From contig OZ004587.1 of the NCBI GenBank assembly GCA_963924555.1, positions 2,170,001-2,234,000 on the forward strand: 64,000 nt of DNA. The letters run 5' to 3'. Made by a program: the position numbers and the translations under genes. This document shows positions 22,531-33,700 of the stretch, piece by piece. The stretch comes from Crambe crambe (taxonomy: Eukaryota; Porifera; Demospongiae; Poecilosclerida; Crambeidae). The notes below the pieces were generated by a model. The model did not search any database. It worked only from the letters and a program-made list of their open reading frames with translations, and had not been told where the DNA came from. Positions within the stretch are counted from its first letter, which is position 1. Each line of letters starts with the position of its first letter.

Positions 22531-22854
22531 GAGAATAAAAACATTTCTTCTAAATGAAAGAGTGATGTAGGCTTGAGTACATGACTATAAAAAGTACGGA
22601 AACAAGGTGCTGGTATATACTTCATAAGCTCTACAGAATTGACAAACCCTACAATTGACATAAACCCTACATCACTGCTGCCATATTATCCTTTTGGCTA
22701 CACCTTGCAGCGATGTAGGGTTTATGTTAATTGTAGGGTTTGTCAATTCTGTAGAGCTTATGAAGTATATACCAGCACCTTGTTTCCGTACTTTTTATAG
22801 TCATGTACTCAAGCCTACACCACTCTTTCACTTAAAAGAAATGTTTTTACTCTC
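22531..22854. mobile_element. Near-perfect palindromic MITE, 143-bp arms
   Basis: Arms 22531-22673 and 22712-22854 are complements with few mismatches, separated by a 38-bp loop. The outer ends are GAGAATAAAAACATTTCTT and AAGAAATGTTTTTACTCTC. Both arms carry two CCCTACA(A/T)-type phrases. No coding region and no clear target duplication. High arm identity suggests a recent origin or ongoing arm correction. Confidence 0.82.
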
Positions 22855-23071
22855 ACTTGTTTGCATACTTTTTTTCAAGGGGCGTGGCTAAGGATGTCGA
22901 TAATGACCCTTTACCAAATAAGCTTACCAAGCCTCAGCAAGGCAGTTTTTTCTCAGTGTATATTGCTAACTGTGTCTACGAAGCATTCTAGCATTCTAAT
23001 GTTGTCTACGTAGCGTCTACGAAGTGTATAAACTAACTGTGCTGTCTACGAAGCGTTCGAGAATTCGAGTC

Positions 23072-23387
23072 GTCCACGAAGGCATTCGAACGGCAATTGA
23101 CAGTTAGGACTTCAGCTGTACTTCAATTTGAACGATACCATTCCTTACCTGAGGTATAGAGCTTCAAGATGGTACCAAGATCGTAGATATAGGATGAAGC
23201 AGTCTGGACTGGGAGTTATGGCTGTCAAGCATCCACGAAGGCACTCAGACGGCAATTGACAGCTAGGACTTGAGCTTTACTTAATTTTAAGAAGACCATT
23301 CCTTAGATCAGGTGTAGAGCTTCAATATGGTACCAAGATCGTAGATATAGGATGAAGCAGTCGGGAGTTATGGCTGTCAAGAAGAAG
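23072..23387. repeat. 159-bp tandem duplication
   Basis: Two adjacent copies begin TCCACGAAGGCA (about 23072 and 23231) and share GGTACCAAGATCGTAGATAT and GGATGAAGCAGTC. They are followed directly by an ATT microsatellite of about 13 units (23387-23427). Confidence 0.75.
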
Positions 23388-23430
<43 letters not shown>

Positions 23431-23461
23431 AGCGTGGGCGTTTTGCGTGTCAAGCCTACAT

Positions 23462-24563
23462 CATAGATAATAAGAGGTTTTACGGGATTGGAAACGCCCA
23501 ATGAACCGTGGCGCGTTGACAGATGCGCACGCGCATGCAGCATTAATTATATTAATCGTTGTGAAAAGAGATCAATATTCACTCCTTTCAAAGCAGTTAA
23601 AGTGATATTCTGCCCCTACAGCTCACAGAATAGTACAAGTAAGCTAAGGGGAAGGTATTGAAGAAGTGAAGAGTCAGAGAGTTGAAGTTGGAGAGTCTGA
23701 GGAAGGAAGTTATTAATTATTCATAACTTTTTTCCTTGTAATTATAACTATGAGTACCTATCATTGCTCATTATACATTAATTTTATGTGATTGATTTGA
23801 AAGAAAGGCCAGAATGACTTTTGGTATTAAAATTAGACATAAATTCATTATTATTATAGCTGGATAATTTTGCCCCAAAGTTATCCGCCAGTTTCTGCTC
23901 AGTTCTCCCTCATCAACATTATTGCAATACTTCCAGCTTTTGGCTGTTGGGTTTTGACACCATCCACCTCAAGAATTCGGCTCAGTCAGCTGTCCTGTGG
24001 ACCCTATGGATATTAGGGGGGAAATATAGTAAGCTTGCCATCTCCATAGGATGACTATTGTATAGAAAACGAATGCACTAATTCCATTTACTGTTCTATC
24101 CTTTCCCTGAAATAACTACTACAGTTTCAATATTGTTAATCTATTTCTTGGGAGAGGGATTACAGTTTTAACACCACTTGCAAATGCTAGAGACAATATA
24201 TGTCAGCTAATACAAAAACCAACATTACTATTCCATGTAGCTAAAGTTTACATGCCTTTTGATCAGAAAATGGGCAACAGCAATTGATTCCATCAAGCGT
24301 GAGAGGGATTACAGTCCCATTAACCACTACAGTAGTATTTGTAGGAATAAACTTGAAAATCTGAGCTGAAATTTATTTCATACAGTAAATATATGCCCTA
24401 GTGTATTATAGTATCATTGGCATAAGTCTTACCTCACGGATCTTGTCAGAACAGCAACTTTGACAAAAGTGCTATGTCATTCAGCTGTCAACGCGCCTCG
24501 GTTGTTAGTTGCTAACGAGAGCACGTGATCCGTTTCCAATCCCGTAAACCTCTTATATCTATG
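23462..24563. mobile_element. 1.1-kb element with about 75-bp inverted ends
   Basis: Left CATAGATAATAAGAGGTTTT and right complement CATAGATATAAGAGGTTTA open the repeats, which continue through ACGGGATTGGAAACG and a GGCGCGTTGACAG block on both sides. No transposase seen inside and no convincing target duplication, so the superfamily is unknown. Confidence 0.68.
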
Positions 24564-24807
24564 GTGGCTGGTATTCTGCACTAGCTGCCCTACTTGCCAT
24601 TCAGCGTCCAACCATAATTATGACGCTGTGCCCCTACCTTACGTGGGCAACACAGTGAGTGGGTGGGTTATAGAGTGAAAGATAGTTCGGTACCATACGA
24701 ATCACGACGTTGAAGTGGGATGGCCATATTCTTGTAAGCAGCCAAAAGTAGCTACATCGCTATAGAGACAGAAGCACTGAGCATGCGTAGTACACTCGCG
24801 CGGGCTA

Positions 24808-24935
24808 TAAAATAGTTATTAACCGCGCGCGTGCGGTTTGTAGTGAATTATAAGCACTCGCCCCTCGGGCTTCGCCCTCGGGCCTCGTGCTTATAATTCG
24901 ACTACAAACCTAGCGCTTGGTTAATAACTATTACA
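24808..24935. mobile_element. Hairpin MITE with GC-rich tip
   Basis: Arms of about 50 bp: ATAGTTATTAACC..TTTGTAGT..AATTATAAGCAC and GTGCTTATAATTCGACTACAAA..GGTTAATAACTAT. The tip, CCCTCGGGCTTCGCCCTCGGG, is itself a small palindrome. It is the same general design as the hairpins at 4956, 40931 and 52107 but with different arms. Confidence 0.72.
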
Positions 24936-25156
24936 TAATTCTCAAATATTACACAACACTTCTAGATATACTGTATGATGCCAGTATTATTTATCCGGGC
25001 GTACTAGCTACCTTTAAGTGATATGTAGATATGTATATATTTTCACTACTCAGCAAACATCCTCAGGGAACTATAGTAGTAACAGGTGATTAACACGATC
25101 ACATCTCCTCTTGTATTGTACACTCCAACTCTCTGCGAAAAGCAACTTTTTCATGG

Positions 25157-25412
25157 TTATGTTTAACACAAAGCTGCTACATCCACCTTTAACTGCATCA
25201 CACTGATAGATTCCTGCATCTGAATTGGTACAATTATTGCTAGCAATCACAGATTTAATACCAATGCAATATAGAACATGCATATGGAAGCCGAGGTCGG
25301 AACGTGTGTCAATAATCGAAATCTCAGATTCCAGTATTCCGTTCCATTCCACCAATCCTATTGGGAAAGAAATTGAGCTTGAGCCTGAAGCTTCTAGCAC
25401 TAGCAGTAATAT
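25157..25412 (-). CDS. Lone Ig-like exon (tentative)
   Basis: The minus strand reads EASGSSSISFPIGLVEWNGI, with the strand-C Trp, and then NNCTNSDAGIYQCDAVKGGC with the strand-F D-x-G-x-Y-x-C motif and VLNITM. An acceptor (GTGCTAG) before the Glu codon would give phase-1 entry, as in the receptor's Ig exons. No canonical donor follows. It lies 4 kb upstream of the receptor's signal-peptide exon, so it belongs to another gene or is a remnant of a duplicated receptor. Confidence 0.45.
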
Positions 25413-26118
25413 TATGTCTTTTGAGTATATCAAAGCTTGGTAGATATCAAAGCATTTATGGGCATGCAGTGTGCTTGAAAATTTGAGAATATAGTTGAAT
25501 GAGCCCTAATACTCACTTAGGGGTATCGGGTCGAAAGTTTAAAAGTGGTCAGGCCATGGCCTGACTGGCCTGACCGGTTGCTACGGGCCTGTTATGAGCT
25601 GCCTGCTTCAGTAACTATATACAAAATTCTGAAGTTTTGACTAACAGGCCTACCATGATCATGTCAAACGTGACAGAATAACAACTGCTCCTCTGCCAAC
25701 AGAAAACAAGGTATATGCTAATCATTCTACCCAAATGTAGCCAAGTGAACTAGCTACCTGCAGCAGAAAAAAAAATTGATTTGGTGCAAAAACTCTGTAG
25801 ATACTGATATTCTTTCTCTGCACGACCAGAATTGCACCGCGACCGGAATTACCCTACTTTGTATAGTAAGTATCAAGAATGCAGACTGCTCTGTGTATAG
25901 AATTAGCTACTCAGTCCTCAGCTATTTGGAAATACAATAACAATTATACCTATTCTACTGCTGAAGCATAAATAAAACAGCAAGTGAATAATAGCTAATG
26001 GTGTAAATTACCACTGGAGCAGCCTAGCATGTAGCCTTTATCAGTAGTTGGTCAAAAAAAAATCAACTGTACTAGCAGTAGTATATTCAGAGCATTGTTT
26101 TTATTCATCAGGTACTAG

Positions 26119-26310
26119 CTATAGTGTATTTAGTGATGATATAATAAGAGGGGGAATAATACTATTGTGACCGCTGCTTACCTTAAGTGAAACAGCCCAC
26201 CCTCCAAAAAATGACCACAGTAAGCTGGCGCTACTTGAACGAGGGCAGCTAGTTAGAATAGAAGCTATGAAGTCTATCAGCAAACTGACTCCAACATTCA
26301 CGCAAATCAA
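26119..26310 (-). CDS. Possible exon of unknown gene
   Basis: ATG at 26310 opens MICVNVGVSLLIDFIASILT, a hydrophobic start, and the frame reaches FFGGWAVSLK before an AAG/GTAAGC donor at about 26181. I do not recognise the product; a signal peptide or membrane segment is possible. The evidence is only an open frame and one splice signal. Confidence 0.25.
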   Translation of the reverse strand: MICVNVGVSLLIDFIASILTSCPRSSSASLLWSFFGGWAVSLKVSSGHNSIIPPLIISSLNTL

Positions 26311-26957
26311 ACTTATAAGATGACACAGAACTTTTCCGTCAAAAAATTATTAATAAAGTACGCATGCGCAGTCGAGGAATTCTCGTTATTATTCATGAGT
26401 ATTAATTTGACCACAAACACTAATTTTAAAAAGTGTGTTTCATAGGGTGGACTGATGTTTCAGGAATAGTTCTTCTCTGGTTCATATATGTCCTTTGACC
26501 TTTGACTTGTGTGAGAGGGAAAGGAAGGAGGAAGATGTGATGATCACTATAGTGATATTAACAATATTAATGCAGTTAAAATGTCTAAAGTAGCTAAGTA
26601 TGAGTAACATGAATTAATTTAGACTTGCATCCACCTTTTAGATTACTGATGAGTGGAACAGTGAGGATTAAGGGTCATAGGTGTAGGAATGGGAGGGGGG
26701 ACAATCTCCCCATACCAAACCATAAATTAATCTGATGAGGTAACAGATAAAACAGGAGCACACAGGCCTCCCAATCAATTCCTATGAGGGGGAGGTATCG
26801 AATGCCAAACGAGTGATTATTATTTTCATACTTTATGTAACAGTTATATCCCTAGCACGAGGGATATAAGTATTTTGTGTCCACCCAGTCCGAAGATCAA
26901 AGAAGGCGGCGTGCAAAACACGAGCTCGCTGTTGACCAGCTAGAATGTTCTGTCTCT

Positions 26958-27090
26958 ACTCTCAGAAAAGCTTGTTGGGTTTAAAACATGGAATTTTAAT
27001 GTTATTCATTGACCATGGTGCAAGTTTATAGTTTATAATGACATTAATTGACCACATTCCAAGTTCAAACCCAACAAGCTTTTCAGATTG
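26958..27090. repeat. Inverted repeat, AAAAGCTTGTTGGGTTT arms
   Basis: Arms AAAAGCTTGTTGGGTTT and AAACCCAACAAGCTTTT flank AT-rich sequence with a second pair of weaker arms. A matching end fragment occurs at 53448-53480. A small hairpin with TATATCCC/GGGATATA lies upstream at 26840-26870. Confidence 0.6.
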
Positions 27091-27274
27091 TAGCCAGCAT
27101 AAAAGGCAGAACTTTAGCTGTCTGACAGTGTGGGCTGGTGTTTTGCATGCCAGTTTGCTCCTAGCTGCCCCCTAGGTCAGTGTCCAACTAGGGCACCTTG
27201 CCCTGGGTGGGTGAGTTAAAGCACAGTGAGTGCGTGGGTTGTAGCACACTTGAACTTCATGCAATTTAAAGTTC

Positions 27275-27556
27275 AGTAGTAGTTGGCGATACTAGCTTTT
27301 TTTGTAAAAATACGATACCAAGTACTTTTCTCACAAAAACAGTGATATTGATACTATAAAGATACAATACTAAATGGTGGTGGATTGAAAATATTAAATG
27401 TTTATAGCTAAACTTGCTCAGCTGCTAGATAGACTGTACTCTGCACTTTGCACTGTCACATGATAAGGTCGATACCCGCCTAATTGATATTTCGATACTG
27501 ATACTTGGTTCCATCAGTGAGGTATCAATATTTGGTATCAGTATCGCCCACCACTA
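27275..27556. mobile_element. MITE with AGTGGTGGGCGATAC-type ends
   Basis: The left end AGTAGTTGGCGATACTAG and right end GGTATCAGTATCGCCCACCA are imperfect complements, with repeated GATAC words inside. The style resembles hAT MITEs, but the flanks do not give an 8-bp duplication. Confidence 0.5.
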
Positions 27557-28125
27557 TCTTCCAGCTGGGCATGACACAGTGGGAGATACTTCTACTACCT
27601 CACACCGCACAGAGTGAAGCATTCCTCCAACAAAGACAATGATAAATAGATCCTATTTGAAAGCCACACCCATGAAGGGGAAGGGGCCTCTTAAATATTT
27701 AAGTTACATCATTCAATGACTAAATTACAAAAGTTTAGCAAGCAGATAAAATAATCTTGATGAAACATCACAAATAATTCTACAACTGACACTCACACCT
27801 AGTTTAATAGTATATTTTATGTGTTTAAAGTGACACATGCATGGTCACAGGTAAGGGAGAATGAAAGCACAGGTAGTAATTGCTCTCTATAATGCAAACC
27901 AGAATACAGTGCAACCAGACGTTTATACTGTACATATGGTGGACTTCTTTTCTATTCACACCACTTTGACTATGGTCTCAGATACCAGATTTTAAATTCA
28001 TTCCATTCAGTGTATGCAGCAAAGTAGGCATGGTCAAGCACAGAACTTTCTAGGGGCATTAATTTAAAGTTTGCCTACACAACAGTTAATTAGGAGCCAT
28101 GATATGATGATCATTTTAATAATAA

Positions 28126-28800
28126 ATTAGTTGGCGAGCGAGCGAAGCGAGCGAAGCCCCACACTAATTGGTCAAAATGGAAAATTGCGATATTTATATG
28201 TTACACGTACGTCACTCAAAATGCGCATGCGTGAAATAGCTACTAAGCAACGTCATAATAAGCAATCATTTTCGTTAAGCTTGAAGTTGAAACACTATTG
28301 TAGCGAGTATTATGGAACCCAGAGAACCAGAAAACAAGCGAAGGAGGGCCCCAGAACACCCTCTAGAAACTGACCAGCAAAGAATGAAAGAAATGAAAGA
28401 GACAGAGCTAGAAGGAGAACAGAGTCAAAGGAACAGAGAAAAACAAGACTAGCAAAGAAATGCGACAGATAGAGCCAGGAGGAGGGAATGTACAGAGTCA
28501 GCAGAAGATAATGCTGCAAGAGCAGAGCAAATGAGAGCCAGAAGGAGAGCAGAGTCAGCAGAACACAGAGCTGCCAGATTAGAGCATATGAGGGCTCATT
28601 ATTTGAGAGACTATCTACTGAGTCTGAACAGGAGTGGTAGCCTGGGTTCAGAGAAGACACTCTAATGCTAACTGGGAATGCACCAAGTCAGTTAATAACC
28701 TGAATAGCTAGATATCGAAAGTCACTGTTGGGGCTATATAATCATAAGTGAGGGAGGAGCACATTGAAATGACCACTGGCTGCTTGCTCGCCCAACTAAT
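28126..28800. mobile_element. Inverted-end element with decayed Arg/Glu-rich coding text
   Basis: Ends ATTAGTTGGCGAGCGAGC and GCTTGCTCGCCCAACTAAT are complements over about 17 bp. Inside, from ATG 28312 on the plus strand, several frames carry Arg/Glu-rich heptad-like text such as RRAESAEHRAARLEHMRAHY and QMRARRRAESAEHRAARLEH, interrupted by at least two frame changes. Such text occurs at the start of proteins of some large transposons, for example Helitron-type helicases, but no helicase or transposase is present here. Confidence 0.55.
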
Positions 28801-28840
28801 GCTATACGAGCATCTCTAGTAACCAGAGAGTTCAGGTCTA

Positions 28841-29329
28841 CCTTAAGGTGGGTATTATTGGCGACTTCTTAATTTAGCGAGTAGGCCTTTATTCGCTAAT
28901 AAAAGCACGCGCTAATAAAAAAATTTCGTATAATTTTGAACAAAAACGGTGCTAGCTGTTTGAGTGTCCTGGTGGAGTTAGCTAGCTAGCTAGATCGCTG
29001 TTGTCTTTATCAGAGTCTGTTTCGGATACTTCTGATTTCATGGACTCAAGAATGGCAGCAGTAGGGGTGGAAAAAGCCAGGAGTGACAGGTGATTGAAGT
29101 ATCACTATTCCCACTGAAGATCCTTTTTGTTCAATCTACAAAAACTAACTCTCCGATGATAGTTACTGACACAATAATGCATTGTATTGTTCGTGCCTGA
29201 TATTCTTGAAGCAACTTCATAAACTACATTTAAGAATAGAATACACAAAGCTCAAAATAGCTAAAATTAATACCCGCCAAATACGGTATCCCCTTAAGAC
29301 GCTAGCCGCCAATAATACCCACCTTAAGG
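28841..29329. mobile_element. TA-flanked MITE (mariner/pogo type), 489 bp
   Basis: The element starts CCTTAAGGTGGGTATTATTG and ends with its complement CAATAATACCCACCTTAAGG, flanked by TA at 28839-28840 and 29330-29331. The terminal 8 bases (CCTTAAGG) are themselves palindromic. No transposase. TA target duplication places it with Tc1/mariner/pogo-mobilised elements. Confidence 0.82.
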
Positions 29330-29350
29330 TATGTATAGGTTATTGCACGA

Positions 29351-29463
29351 AGTCCAGGAGTTTCACTATTAATTTTTAGGAACCTGAGAGCTGTTGCTAT
29401 TATGGTGACAGGTCATCATAGGCAACAGCTCGAAGGTCCTAAAATAGTGGAACTCCAAGACTG
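29351..29463. repeat. Hairpin element
   Basis: Arms GTCCAGGAGTTTCACTAT..GAGCTGTTGC and GCAACAGCTC..ATAGTGGAACTCCAAGAC pair over about 45 bp with a few mismatches. It begins 20 bp beyond the MITE at 28841. Confidence 0.6.
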
Positions 29464-29961
29464 AGGGCATTAACCAACTTAGACTATGGGTGGCTAAGCA
29501 CTGTAGTAGCAGCAGTTACAGTCTCAATGAGTACTGTCAAACATTCAGCAGTCTTGTTGGGTTTCTACAGGATGTAATTAGAATATGATTAATCTTTATT
29601 TACTCTACACTTTTTCAAGCAATTCAAGTATGTAGTTTTTGATACCACTTTTTATTAGTAAAGTTTCAAAATATATAATCATATTCATATACAAATAATT
29701 GCATTCTTCAATGAAACTCATTGAAAGTTCTGAGAGTGTGACACTATAAAAACAGCCCTTGACTTGCTCTACTGGTCATTAATTAGTTTAATGCCCTGAT
29801 GGCTGGTGGTTTCACCGTTTTAAAAACCTAATTGTGGTCAAAACTTCAAAGCATATTATGGATGCCATAGTCTAAGTTCCTTTAGGGTGGCATCACTGAT
29901 ATGTTAAAGTTGTATTACACATACATTGGGAAAGTCCTGACTACTACCAGAACACATTTAT

Positions 29962-30317
29962 AGTAGTAATCACTTAAGTTAATGAGAGGAAGTTGTGTTA
30001 CCTCACACACTCACTCATCCTCTCAAATTAAGCCATAAGGACCTCATAGTCACCATAAGGACTTCATACAGAGTCACCATATGGACCTCACATAGTCACC
30101 ATAAGGACTTCATATAGAAACACCATAAGGACTTCATACAGAGTCACCATAAGGACCTCATATAGAGTTATCATAAGGATTTCATATAGAGTCACCATAA
30201 GGACTTCATATAGAGTCACCATAAGGACTTCATATAGAGTCACCATAAGAACTTGTAGTAGTAATCACTTAAGTTAATGAGAGGAAGTTGTGTTACCTCA
30301 CACACTCACTCATCCTC
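29962..30317. repeat. 24-bp minisatellite between two direct repeats
   Basis: About ten imperfect copies of GGACTTCATATAGAGTCACCATAA lie at 30034-30255. A unit of about 57 bp (starting GTAGTAATCACTTAAGTTAA, ending CACTCACTCATCCTC) occurs once before (29962-30018) and once after (30261-30317), so the array sits inside a direct duplication. Confidence 0.8.
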
Positions 30318-30595
30318 AAACAAGACTTAAGGGAAGACAGAACCATAAAAATTAAAATTTTAAACGTCCATATCTTCATTATACTACCCCCTATAAGCTT
30401 GATTTAGGTCTCAAAAGAGAGCTCTCTTGTAGAGCTTTCCAATGGTGTACTTAGTTACAACTTTACACCCCCCATATATGGAAGACCTGACATGACCTCA
30501 GAAATTAAAAAAATTCTTTTAAATTACCACATACTTAGGAGGCCTTTGATACTCCTATCATAGCTTCTATGGGCCTAGCTGCTTTGAATGAACGA

Positions 30596-30718
30596 AGGGA
30601 TTTCAAGGGGGGGTATGGTTCCAAACATATGAAGGGAGATGTTGAAACAAGTATCTTTTTTCACATTTACCTTTTTTTCTTTGGAACCATACCCCCCCCC
30701 CCCCCCTTGAAATCCCTT
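30596..30718. repeat. Foldback hairpin at the left edge of the satellite
   Basis: AAGGGATTTCAAGGGGGGG..TATGGTTCCAAA is mirrored by TTTGGAACCATACC, a C-run of 14 and TTGAAATCCCTT. The last bases run straight into the first 52-bp unit. Confidence 0.7.
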
Positions 30719-33700
30719 AGAGAGGACTCTCAAGTCCCCATATTGACACACGTCTACAGTGGAACCTCTTAGAGAGGACTCTCAAGTCTCCATATTGACA
30801 CACGTCTACAGTGGAACCTCTTAGAGAGGACTCTCAAGTCCCCATATTGACACACGTCTACAGTGGAACCTCTTAGAGAGGACTCTCAAGTCTCCATATT
30901 GACACACGTCTACAGTGGAACCTCTTAGAGAGGACTCTCAAGTCTCCATATTGACACACGTCTACAGTGGAACCTCTTAGAGAGGACTCTCAAGTCTCCA
31001 TATTGACACACATCTACAGTGGAACCTCTTAGAGAGGACTCTCAAGTCCCCATATTGACACACGTCTACAGTGGAACCTCTTAGAAAGGACTCTCAAGTC
31101 TCCATATTGACACACATCTACAGTGGAACCTCTTAGAGAGGACTCTCAAGTCTCCATATTGACACACGTCTACAGTGGAACCTCTTAGAGAGGACTCTCA
31201 AGTCCCCATATTGACACACGTCTACAGTGGAACCTCTTAGAGAGGACTCTCAAGTCTCCATATTGACACACATCTACAGTGGAACCTCTTAGAGAGGACT
31301 CTCAAGTCCCCATATTGACACACGTCTACAGTGGAACCTCTTAGAAAGGACTCTCAAGTCCCCATATTGACACATGTCTACAGTGGAACCTCTTAGAGAG
31401 GACTCTCAAGTCTCCATATTGACACACGTCTACAGTGGAACCTCTTAGAGAGGACTCTCAAGTCCCCATATTGACACACGTCTACAGTGGAACCTCTTAG
31501 AGAGGACTCTCAAGTCCCCATATTGACACATGTCTACAGTGGAACCTCTTAGAGAGGACTCTCAAGTCTCCATATTGACACACATCTACAGTGGAACCTC
31601 TTAGAGAGGACTCTCAAGTCCCCATATTGACACACGTCTACAGTGGAACCTCTTAGAGAGGACTCTCAAGTCTCCATATTGACACACGTCTACAGTGGAA
31701 CCTCTTAGAGAGGACTCTCAAGTCCCCATATTGACACACGTCTACAGTGGAACCTCTTAGAGAGGACTCTCAAGTCTCCATATTGACACACGTCTACAGT
31801 GGAACCTCTTAGAGAGGACTCTCAAGTCCCCATATTGACACACGTCTACAGTGGAACCTCTTAGAGAGGACTCTCAAGTCTCCATATTGACACACGTCTA
31901 CAGTGGAACCTCTTAGAGAGGACTCTCAAGTCCCCATATTGACACACGTCTACAGTGGAACCTCTTAGAGAGGACTCTCAAGTCCCCATATTGACACACG
32001 TCTACAGTGGAACCTCTTAGAGAGGACTCTCAAGTCTCCATATTGACACACGTCTACAGTGGAACCTCTTAGAGAGGACTCTCAAGTCCCCATATTGACA
32101 CACATCTACAGTGGAACCTCTTAGAGAGGACTCTCAAGTCCCCATATTGACACACGTCTACAGTGGAACCTCTTAGAGAGGACTCTCAAGTCCCCATATT
32201 GACACACGTCTACAGTGGAACCTCTTAGAGAGGACTCTCAAGTCTCCATATTGACACACGTCTACAGTGGAACCTCTTAGAGAGGACTCTCAAGTCCCCA
32301 TATTGACACACGTCTACAGTGGAACCTCTTAGAGAGGACTCTCAAGTCTCCATATTGACACACGTCTACAGTGGAACCTCTTAGAGAGGACTCTCAAGTC
32401 CCCATATTGACACACGTCTACAGTGGAACCTCTTAGAGAGGACTCTCAAGTCTCCATATTGACACACGTCTACAGTGGAACCTCTTAGAGAGGACTCTCA
32501 AGTCTCCATATTGACACACATCTACAGTGGAACCTCTTAGAGAGGACTCTCAAGTCCCCATATTGACACATGTCTACAGTGGAACCTCTTAGAGAGGACT
32601 CTCAAGTCTCCATATTGACACACATCTACAGTGGAACCTCTTAGAGAGGACTCTCAAGTCCCCATATTGACACACGTCTACAGTGGAACCTCTTAGAGAG
32701 GACTCTCAAGTCTCCATATTGACACACGTCTACAGTGGAACCTCTTAGAGAGGACTCTCAAGTCCCCATATTGACACACGTCTACAGTGGAACCTCTTAG
32801 AGAGGACTCTCAAGTCTCCATATTGACACACGTCTACAGTGGAACCTCTTAGAGAGGACTCTCAAGTCCCCATATTGACACACGTCTACAGTGGAACCTC
32901 TTAGAGAGGACTCTCAAGTCTCCATATTGACACACGTCTACAGTGGAACCTCTTAGAGAGGACTCTCAAGTCCCCATATTGACACACGTCTACAGTGGAA
33001 CCTCTTAGAGAGGACTCTCAAGTCCCCATATTGACACACGTCTACAGTGGAACCTCTTAGAGAGGACTCTCAAGTCTCCATATTGACACACGTCTACAGT
33101 GGAACCTCTTAGAGAGGACTCTCAAGTCCCCATATTGACACACATCTACAGTGGAACCTCTTAGAGAGGACTCTCAAGTCCCCATATTGACACACGTCTA
33201 CAGTGGAACCTCTTAGAGAGGACTCTCAAGTCCCCATATTGACACACGTCTACAGTGGAACCTCTTAGAGAGGACTCTCAAGTCTCCATATTGACACACG
33301 TCTACAGTGGAACCTCTTAGAGAGGACTCTCAAGTCCCCATATTGACACACGTCTACAGTGGAACCTCTTAGAGAGGACTCTCAAGTCTCCATATTGACA
33401 CACGTCTACAGTGGAACCTCTTAGAGAGGACTCTCAAGTCCCCATATTGACACACGTCTACAGTGGAACCTCTTAGAGAGGACTCTCAAGTCTCCATATT
33501 GACACACGTCTACAGTGGAACCTCTTAGAGAGGACTCTCAAGTCTCCATATTGACACACATCTACAGTGGAACCTCTTAGAGAGGACTCTCAAGTCCCCA
33601 TATTGACACATGTCTACAGTGGAACCTCTTAGAGAGGACTCTCAAGTCTCCATATTGACACACATCTACAGTGGAACCTCTTAGAGAGGACTCTCAAGTC

